From: Acridotheres tristis
Lineage: Eukaryota > Chordata > Aves > Passeriformes > Sturnidae
Assembly: GCA_037013685.1 (NCBI GenBank)
Contig: CM072894.1
Coordinates: 7,504,841 to 7,568,840 of the forward strand
Reading direction: 5' to 3'
DNA length: 64,000 nucleotides
The notes below the pieces were generated by a model. It worked only from the letters and a program-made list of their open reading frames with translations. It searched no databases and was not told where the DNA came from. Shown piece by piece: positions 55,581-64,000 of this stretch. How positions within the stretch are numbered: the stretch's first letter is position 1; each line of letters starts with the position of its first letter. A program made the translations under genes and the position numbers.

Positions 55581-55790
55581 GCGGCCGCCGCCGGCTCCAG
55601 CCTCGGCCCTCGCGGGCGGCGAAGGGCGGGGCAGGGGCGGTGCGGGCCCGCTGCCCGCTCCCCCCGCAGGGCCGCGACCGGCCCGGGGCTCCACCCGCGG
55701 CAGCCGCTGCCTGTGCGGGAGCGGCCGGGAGCAGCCGTGCGGGCTGAGGGACAGTGGGACACCCCGCCCTCGGCTCCTCTTACGCCTTCC
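55010..55790 (-). promoter_or_regulatory. NEMP2: CpG island promoter of NEMP2
   Basis: GC-rich, CpG-dense block covering NEMP2 exon 1 and its upstream flank, the second of two in the window. The 5' UTR and start site are upstream (higher coordinates) of 55580. No TATA box is evident. Long frames on both strands in this block are composition artefacts. Confidence 0.75.
55451..55580 (-). CDS. NEMP2: NEMP2 coding exon 1 (residues 1-44, signal peptide)
   Basis: ATG at 55580-55578, followed by a strongly basic Arg/Pro-rich stretch and the hydrophobic [16 protein letters not shown], then the donor CAG/GTACTG. This is the first ATG on the - strand for about 250 bases; the upstream frame stays open but shows only a GTG. 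The long Arg-rich n-region before the hydrophobic core is unusual for a signal peptide and might act as a signal anchor. Position-3 context is C, so not optimal, with G at +4. Confidence 0.82.
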
Positions 55791-58688
55791 CTGGGGTTAG
55801 GAGAGTGCGCTTGGGAAGGGGGAGGAAAACCATCGAACGTAACAGCCCAGCCCAAAGCGCGTCCTTGGGTTGCGATGCCCTCAGAGTGAGAGCGTTGGCT
55901 GCCTGGTAAAGGTGTTAAGTAGTTCCGAACCAAAGGTGGACAGCTTGTGATCCTTGCAAAGCTCAGCCCAGGCAGTCACCCAGCTGAACGGGAGGCAGTG
56001 GATATGTCCCGTTCACACACCCAGCTGCCAGCCCGGGGGAAAGGCCGAGTCAGGTCACCAGGAAGCCAGACACTGAGCCACACATCAATGAGGCCTTCTG
56101 TCCGCACAGAGCACCTGCCTGAACCAAGGGTTGTTCCGTGTTGTGATGGAGGTGAACATGCACAGCTATTCTGTGTTTCCTGGGCAGCCGCAGGGACAGC
56201 CTGAAGCAGAACACCGTTCCCCTGTCAACCCTGCGAAGACATGAGCGAGGTCCAGCTCAGCTCAGTCCCCGCTTGCTCATTGCAGTCATTTTAGATCACT
56301 AGTGAGTCACAGTCAGCAGTCAGGGGTGGAAAGGGCTGGAGCTTTTTCCCCCTATTCTATGAAAATCAATAAACACAATTTTGCCAAGGCATTCTGGCAT
56401 CACTGTTGTCTATTTTTGTACCGAGCCCTACATTTGCCTTTTCTAACCTACTTGCTTTGCTTCAACGCGTTCCCTTCCTTGTTCTTAAAACAATGCCCCT
56501 TCTCTGCGTGAAGGTTGCTTTTCGTTTTGGATTGTTTAGGGCTGTATCCAACTTCTGGGGGTGCCAGGATTGGCTTTTTTAACACCTGAAGGGCGCTGCC
56601 CACTGCCTCGCACCTTGTCTGGGCGCTTACATCTGCAGGGCGTGGGCGGTGCAGGGCTGTGGCTCTCCTCGCCTCACCTCCTACGCCCGCTCCGTGCTGG
56701 CTGGGCTCGCATCTAACTGTGGATTTTTTCCTTGCAAATACTGAGGAAGTGAAGGATAAGGGCAAAAATAGTTGGGATTTGATAGCGTGTGCAACATCTG
56801 ACAAACTTGAGTTCCCCCAAAGGAAGCAGCGATTGATTTATATCTTTGTCTTTATGTAATTTGGGTGTTGTCTCTGTGTAACTTTCCAGGCACTTCCTCT
56901 AGCAAATTTAATGAAATAACACTGGGGGTTGTTCCCTGGGTCCCTGACAAACCCTTAGGAATATGTTACCTCTCAGCTGTGTGTCTACACAACAAGAGAC
57001 CATCATAGCCAAGTTATTAGAGGAATCCCTCTCATATTTTCAACTTGCAATATTTTTTGGGTTACGTTAACCTTCTTGACAGTATTTTTTCTGGGAAGGG
57101 AGACACTCTGTATTCAGTTCTCGCTTGTATTTTCATTTTTAGAGCTCTTAGCACTTCACTGCTAATTAACTTTCAATAACTGTCGTAGGGTTACAGTTAG
57201 TCAGCATGAATCAGACAGAAAATGTAGCTTTAGGGGACCACACTCTGTCAAAAACTATTAGAAACCTTTGCTTGATTTCCGAGGAGAATGTACTTGCTCA
57301 AGCAGGATATAGCAGCTATTAGGCAGCGTTCGACTGCAGTAAGAAATCCTCAATAAAAGAGCCTCAGTGGTTTTGGTAACAGCCCTCCTTCCAGGGTGGC
57401 TCTGAGTAATTTTGCAGCATTTTCCTTGCTTCCTGTTTGTTTGTCTGATTTCCTAAATGGTGGTGGTGATTAGGCCAAAACTGGAGTTCTGAGCGTTAAG
57501 ATGGTATTTTACCTGTTTGCTCACAAATATAATTCAAAACAGGGGGAGAAGGGGGAGGTCACTTATAGGTACAGGTCAGCTCTGCCCTTCCCAGGTCTTT
57601 TCAGCTGTGGAAAACTGAGTGAGAACAGCTTTTGGCTGGGAGCACACAAGGGAAGACTTGGCTGTGGCAGGCAGCAATGCAGTTGGTACCAGCGGTGGGT
57701 GACATTCCCGGGATGCAGCATGCAGAGCTCTCAGGCTCCATGCATGACAAATTGCCACTCGAGTAATGGGGAAGGAGAAAGGGGAGCAGTGCAGAGCTAT
57801 GCCCACAGCATATGTTTTCCTCCCAGGCTTCTGGAGTCCTGCCAGCCCGTACATTCTGACCCCTAAAACACTCAACATCATCCACAATGCCCTCATCTAG
57901 CTGTGTAAAACCTGGCTGCACTGTTAGATGGGATAGCAAATCCTCTCCATGCTGCTGAATCCATGTTTTCCCACAAAGGCCCCAGGTGCTCCCTGCTGAT
58001 GATTTATTTGTCCTGTGAAGCAGGAATAGGCAACAGCTGTGTGAGGAGGGAGGGAAGGAGGGAGGAAGCTCCTCTGAGCCCCCCAGGCCCTGCCTGCCTT
58101 AGGCTTTCATGCTATTGGAGGCAGCCTCTCTCCCCTGCAGCACCTGCAAGGCCAGGCTGAGGAGAGGGTACTCGAGTCCCATTCCCACCCCAGGATGTGA
58201 TGCTCATTGCTCACTTGCAGTCTGCTCTTTACTTTCCAGCTAGCACTAATAGAGGCTTTCAATTTCCAGGTGTGCTGTTAAAATCTCAACACATTGCTCT
58301 GGATGACTAAGGATGCTTCCTCTGGTTTATTTAATTTTTCTGTTTTCCCCTTTGCCCTCCCTTCCCCCTTCTTGCATCAGCAGTGGGTATAATTTGTTTG
58401 CAGAGTTCCAGGGTGTTTCATCTTTCTTTGGCTGGCCCCAAGTGCATGGGGGTTTGTTGAAGCAACAGCATTCTTGATTTCTTAGAGCTGGTATGTGGGT
58501 GTTGGATTGTGTCATTCGTAGGAGGTGAACGTCAAAGGAAGTGGGATCAACTGCTGGAGGTTTGTAAGCCAGGTACTTAATATTTGGATTCCTGGAAAAG
58601 CAAGGGAAAATAGCAAAACAGGCAGCCTTTGTGTCTTTAGATTTCCCGTGTAATCAGAATAACACAAGACCTATGTGTGCTCAAGCAC

Positions 58689-58723
58689 GGTTTGGGTTGG
58701 TTTTGGTTTGGTTGGGTTTTTTC
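58689..58723. repeat. GT-rich low-complexity run
   Basis: Irregular GGTTTG/GGTTGG-type words over about 35 bases, followed by a T and C run. Simple-sequence DNA. Confidence 0.75.
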
Positions 58724-59563
58724 CCCCCTTGGTTTATTCAGGATGGATTCCTTTAATAGTTTCACATGTTTTGGTGGATTCTGTTGAATGTTTATTCCAG
58801 TAATACAAATAATTTGTGTTGTGTATGTGCCCCCACAAATAATGCGATTCGTTATCAGGTACATTATGTTGTCTTTTTATTTGATGTAAAATGGTGTCTT
58901 CGAGTTAAAATTAGACAGAAGAGCTATTTGAGACTATTTTGTTCATCTCCAACTGTTTTTTTCAGAAGTGCATTAGTCTAAAGTATTTCATGGGCAAAAT
59001 ACTGAGTTATTTTGAGGGCAGACAAATTATCTACAAAAGAAAAGTACAGCTGCTTATTTTTACAGTAGTTTTATGGTAATCGCTGTTTTATTTGACAAGT
59101 ATAGATACCAAGCTAGATAGAAAATTCCAGCAGAGTGCTTTCTCCTAAACTTCTCTAGGGAGCAGGTATCTTTTGCAGTCCTTGTTCAAGCTAAGCTTAA
59201 AAATTAAACAGGACAGAAATACCCTTTAAAAAATTATTTGTCCATCTTATGGATTAGGCAAAAGGACTGTAGCAGCTTTCTTGGCACTTTCCCCTATGCA
59301 TTTTCCTGTGGCTGTCAAAGGGATCTGTAGGTTAGGAGGAAGGAAAGATGATGGTGAAATGTTGATGGGAGGATTTGTCTGTAATCACTGGAAAAACAGT
59401 CCTTCCCTCTGACTTCAACAAAGCTTTGTGGTGTAAATTTATGGATCTCATTGATATTTCTCCTGATTTACACAACAGTAAGCAGTATGTAAGCACAACA
59501 GCCAGTTAAGTAGCAGTGGGCCTTAAATATTTATCTGCTTTATTTTTAGAATGGCAGTTGGAG

Positions 59564-59573
59564 CTATTTATAG
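59564..59573. promoter_or_regulatory. MEF2-type motif
   Basis: CTATTTATAG, identical to the tandem pair near 5.3 kb, about 4 kb upstream of NEMP2. A single motif with no other support. Confidence 0.2.
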
Positions 59574-61886
59574 AGCAAGGAAGCAGTGATACAAATCTAA
59601 CTGGATTCCTTCTTTGCTTTGAATCTGAAATAGAGAAACACTTGAGGTTTTTTGACCACGAGCTCTTATTTTTTATGTTAAATTTGCTCTGATTAATAGG
59701 TTATAGGCTTCATTTTTCAAGAGCCTCTGAACACCTGCTTACTAGCATAAGGGATCTTGTTACCTCTGTAAAGGAGCATTGATGCAGCCCAGGAGCAGCT
59801 GTGAGACTGTGCAGCACTAATACCTTACATGGATTTATTTGTGGGAAAAGGTCCCAAGAGAAAACACACTTATGGTGGGTCATTGCTTACCCATAAAACC
59901 CCAGAACAGAATATGTTCTCCTATGGGAGGCTTTGCTGGATGTGGGATGGGGGTGTTGCTGTGAATGCCTGTGCCAGTGTGGTGGGGAAGGACATCCCCT
60001 CTGGAAAGCAGCATGAGGGGTAAACTAGGCTGGTGCATGGAGATGCCACTCAGACATTAGCACTTTTGGCTCTTAGGCCGCTGATTGATGCATGGCTTAG
60101 GTTAGGAGTTACCTAAATCCATTGTTTCCTTTTGATTCCAGGTGGTTTGTGGTAAGTACACCGGTGATCCTACCACTGATGTTGACATCCTGGCTGAGTC
60201 TCAGACACCTGGGCTTCACTGCAGCTGAACAACCCTCACCCCATACAGACAGGCAGGTCAGCACCTGGCAGGACCAGTTTTATTGCTGCATCCCTCCTGT
60301 GGAGAAAGAGGGCTTGCCCACTGTCATGAACTTCAAAACATCATTCTGTATTTCATTTAAAAACAAACCCTGAGAGCCTGGGAAAGAAAGAGAACTAACA
60401 GAAGAAGTCAACCCCCTGTGTTTGCTATGAGAAACCACAGAAGGTGGTATGGTTTTGTAAGGAGCAATGTTTTATTTATGGATAAATGCATGTCTATCTG
60501 TCTTGTGCCTTCAGATTTATCTTTATACTGACTGTTGTTTCTTGTTTCCACATTTATACAGTAGCCTTTAGTAATTGTCCTGGGATCTGATGAAGCACTC
60601 TTGGATGAATGAATTGCTAGTACTGTTAAACAAATGTGAAAAGAATTATTCTTTTTCCAACATTGCTTGAAATTAAATTTTAGCCCCGGTGTGCTCAACT
60701 ACCTGCAGGCTCTGTCAGGTCCAGCTCAGGCAGGTGGCCATTGGCATGGCCATAACCAGGCACCTCCAACCTACCTAAAATATCTCCTTGCTCTCTTAGA
60801 GCCTGTCTGCTCAGGGATGGGTTGTTGTGGTTTCTTTTCACAGCTTGCTATTCCTTATGGATGCACCTCTGTACGTCTGCACCTACATGGAATCCACCAG
60901 TGTGCAACTCCTGGCAGCTTGGCATGCTTCCTCACCCTTCCCAGGATGCCTGGCCTTTTTAAATTCCTACTTTTCCTGCTTTCAGAATCAGTCCTCTGTC
61001 ATTACACATTTTCTGTGTGCTTCTGAACAGACTGCTTAATGACTTCTTTTTTCCTCACCAGCTCAGAATTTTTCGACTGCTACATTTGTTCTATTTAAAT
61101 ATAAACATGGGAGAGATGAAGAAATAAATACTATGGAATGATTAGGTAGAGATATTCCAGTGGCTTTGCCTGATTAATGGATTTACATTGTACATTACTC
61201 ACAGGCAGCTTTCCAATGTCTTTCTCTAAAACAAGGTAATTTGTTGACAGGGCTATCTTTTTGTAAAATACTGATAAGCCAGTGATACTTGGTGCACATA
61301 TGGGCATCTAGGCAGGGAGAGCCAGGATGGAATTTACAGCCATTTTGCCCCTGCTAGTCACAGCCATTCCTGCAGGTACTTAAGGAATGCAGGATGTGCC
61401 CCAAATAGATCTTTACAAATATTCCCTGATGGAGTAATTTCAGCCTCTCCTGACATCTGTATTAGCTCTTGCTGACAACAACAGGATTTTTGTGATGGTG
61501 ACTGCAGCAGAGTACAAATGCTTTTCTTCTCCTTTTGTGCCAGCCAGCAAGTGAAGGTAAAGACTTGCTGTGCTGACTCAGAGGAAAGGTGGAACAAGCC
61601 TGGGCTCCTGCCTCTGACAGTGGCCAGAGAATCTTCAAGAAAGTTAAAGAAGGAAACAAGCACTTTTCCCTGATTCATCCTCATCACAAAGTGAGTATTT
61701 CCAGCTCTGGCATTTATTCTGACAGGATAAGAATGGATAACTTAAAGAAATAGCGTGGCAAGGTGAGGAAAGGCTTTCTCTTCAAAGTACTAGCAGGGTT
61801 TAGTTTTCTGATCTGGTGCCAAATGCAACAAAGGTACTTGCCAAATGCCCTTGCAGTAGGACTTGTCCAGGGGCTTTACAGCTTTG

Positions 61887-61906
61887 CACCTCTCTCTCTC
61901 TCTGTG
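61887..61906. repeat. Short (CT)n run
   Basis: About eight CT dinucleotides followed by GTGTC. A short microsatellite. Confidence 0.8.
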
Positions 61907-63907
61907 TCGTGCTGCTCTGATTCTGTTGGAGTCAGTGGGATTCCTCTGGTGTTGAGCCTGTGTGAAAATCTGGCTTTTCCTGACTGCAGGACACATCTTC
62001 AGAGTGTGAAAGAGTGGGAGAGCCTGGTTCATGCCATTAGCAGGACAAGGTGTTAGTGAGAGCTGTAACTTCCTCTTGGCCGTTTGGGACTGGGGAAGGA
62101 CACGTCTGCTGAGCAGGGTTTATCTCCTGTCCAGTTTACCCCAGTGTCAGTGAGACCACCTTCTGAAAGTGAGGAGTGATGCTGGGCTGGGGTTCCTACC
62201 ACCTACTCAAGACCATGAGTATGCTCCTGTATCGTGCATTTCCTCTGGATGTGGAGCCATGTTCAGTGTTGTTATAAATCTGCCAAAGGTTGTGGCATCA
62301 GTACCAGGCTCCTGTGAGTCACAGGTGCCTGGAGGAGCCTGGCTCAGGATTAGGATGCTGGATTATGTATGTACATAATGCTGAAAATGCACAAGAGGTG
62401 CAGGCACAAGAGTGACTCCAGGTTGAAAGTCAAAACTCCTTTTCCAAGCCCTGCCAGCGTTTTTAACTGCACAGCTTTCCTCTGGCCTTTCCAGTTCCTA
62501 TAATATGGATATGAATGCAAAAGGATATAAAATATGTCTGTCTGTCCATATTTATGTAAAAGGTTAAAGTTAACTGGAGACTGAGCTTCTGGCTTGGATT
62601 TTTTTTCCACTCCTTAAAAAATACCTTTTTAAGCTGTTCGTTTCAAAAACAACATGGTCTGGAAACAAGAGGTTTTTTTCTGTGTCATTAAACTTCAAGT
62701 CTATTCCCAGAACTGTATGTCCAAAGGAAAGCATCCCTAGGCAGGTGTTACTTGCCAGCTGACTTGGACCTTTGTCCCTTCGCAGCTCCAAGCAAGCTTC
62801 CTCGGTGTGGAGACATGCCAGAGAGCTGGTGAGCTTGCACACACCGTTCCGTGCTTCAAAGGAGTTCCAATACCAAACACACCAGGGGATCCTGCCAGCT
62901 CCATAAGCCAAACAGGCTGCAGTCTGAAGAGGTCAGAAACAACTTAGACACACCTGGAAATACTCATAAAACCCTTGGGCCTTGTCATTATTGCTCAAGG
63001 TGTCCAGCAGCTCTGCAAACATTCAGATGGTGTCTGAGCCAGGCAGGTGTGGCTTCAGCAGCTTGTATGCCCAAATAAACTCAGCAGGCTGGAATCACGA
63101 AGCTAAAGCTTGTCCATTTCTTAATTTGTTGTTATCTAAGTGTCTATAATCCTTGTAGGGAGATAAGATGCTGGCTTTTCCAGGTATCCACATATAGAAA
63201 GGACAGGGATAAAAATATCTCTGCTTGTGTTCAAAGACACAGCAGGAAAATGCAGTGCCTGCTGGCATCAGGCCAGGGGAGGAACATCCTACTCCACAGG
63301 CAGGTGCCACAGCTCTGCTCCTGCCCTTCCAATCCACACTGCCTGCTGTCAGCAACAGCATCTTCCAGCCCAAAAACACCCATGTTCACTAAGCTGTGTG
63401 GCCACAGGATGCCTTAAGACAGAGTATGGCTGCTTGCTTGAGAATTAAGAGACTTCTAAAACATCTCTAAGTGGCCAAAAGTTGCAGTGCTCAAAATCGT
63501 TGTCCAATGTTCTGTAGGCATGTACTGCTCTGCAAATGTTCCCTGTTGTTGGATTTGCTTCCAAGCTGTGCATCCAAGCCAGGTGCTATATTAGTTTCTT
63601 TTTCTGTGAGTCATAGCACCACAGCCCTGAGAGAGCTCATTGCTACATCCACTGAAAATGGAGTCTGAGAAGAAAAATGGGAAGGTTGTGGACGAGTGTG
63701 CACAGACCTCGAAAACAGGGGGGAAATAGGCACAGGGGGAGCAATGGCTGGGGGTGCTCCTCAGCCCCTTCCAGCAGGAAGGTGGAACACACCTGGATCC
63801 ACTGACTCCCTTTATTTGGAAGATAATTAGCTGTTGAGCTTTGAAATCTTATCTACCTGGCTAATGTGTGATTAGGATGGCCAGCAATGGGGCTGAGATG
63901 TTCCACA

Positions 63908-63952
63908 CTGGGTTCCCACTGTGCTGGAACACAACATTCTGGGTTCCCACTG
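63908..63952. repeat. Small tandem duplication
   Basis: CTGGGTTCCCACTG occurs at 63908-63921 and 63939-63952, a 31-bp period, each followed by a TGTGCTG-like sequence. Confidence 0.8.
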
Positions 63953-64000
63953 CTGTGCTGCAGCTGGGACCAGCTTTCCATAGGGAACCAGACCAGCTGC

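Larger units (their letters stand above)
55791..64000. other. Intergenic DNA upstream of NEMP2
   Basis: About 8.2 kb with no exon I can support. Open frames are short, lack family content and are not joined by compatible splice sites. The remembered NAB1 N-terminus, the next gene in human, was not seen. Contents noted: purine-rich GGGA repeats near 58045-58070, a GT-rich run at 58689-58723, a CT run near 61887-61906, one MEF2-type motif at 59564-59573 and a small duplication at 63908-63952. Confidence 0.6.

Noticed and set aside
55581..55694. N-terminal extension of NEMP2 by 38 codons
   Set aside because: The upstream frame is open but starts with GTG, not ATG, so the ATG at 55580 is preferred.
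54912..55933. Long open frames on both strands (268 and 290 codons)
   Set aside because: Same composition artefact in the NEMP2 CpG island. Only the - strand segment 55451-55580 joins in phase to a real exon.
55800..64000. NAB1 exons, expected right neighbour in human
   Set aside because: No open frame matched. The gene is probably beyond the window.

Overview
This is a vertebrate nuclear genome window, almost certainly from a bird. It holds two spliced genes with GT-AG introns, CpG-island promoters in an otherwise AT-rich landscape, and three CR1 LINE tails, which are the hallmark retroposon of birds and reptiles. A retroviral-type LTR has an outer edge resembling LTRs I recall from songbird genomes, so a passerine is my guess. 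No bacterial features, CRISPR arrays, tRNAs or rRNAs are visible.

Two genes face each other tail to tail. MFSD6, a 12-helix major facilitator superfamily membrane protein, is on the + strand. It has a non-coding first exon in a CpG island near 12.6 kb and six coding exons between 20707 and 38507. These join in consistent phases into a 785-residue protein. NEMP2 (TMEM194B), a nuclear-envelope integral membrane protein, is on the - strand. It has nine coding exons from 55580 down to 43714, also phase-consistent, giving 461 residues. All exon borders were derived by hand from reading frame, splice consensus and remembered family sequence. The MFSD6-NEMP2 convergent pair matches the human chr2q32 gene order as I remember it (INPP1, MFSD6, NEMP2, NAB1).

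Layout: 1-9571 is non-coding upstream DNA with a small cluster of MEF2- and CRE-type motifs near 5.3-5.9 kb. 9572-10230 is an LTR cut off by a 100-N gap (10231-10330). 12.3-13.2 kb is the MFSD6 CpG island. 12.7-38.5 kb is MFSD6 with repeat-bearing introns. 38.5-43.7 kb holds the two facing 3' UTRs. 43.7-55.6 kb is NEMP2, starting in a second CpG island (55.0-55.8 kb). 55.8-64.0 kb is intergenic, with no exon I can support; INPP1 and NAB1 coding exons were looked for in the open frames and not seen.

I did not find a new multi-gene system. The points most worth checking are two short upstream ORFs in the MFSD6 leader (one overlapping the main start codon, one whose stop codon would be created across the exon 1-2 junction), the LTR hidden by the assembly gap, the tandem MEF2 motifs, and an intronic GC-rich minisatellite patch with long fortuitous frames on both strands.
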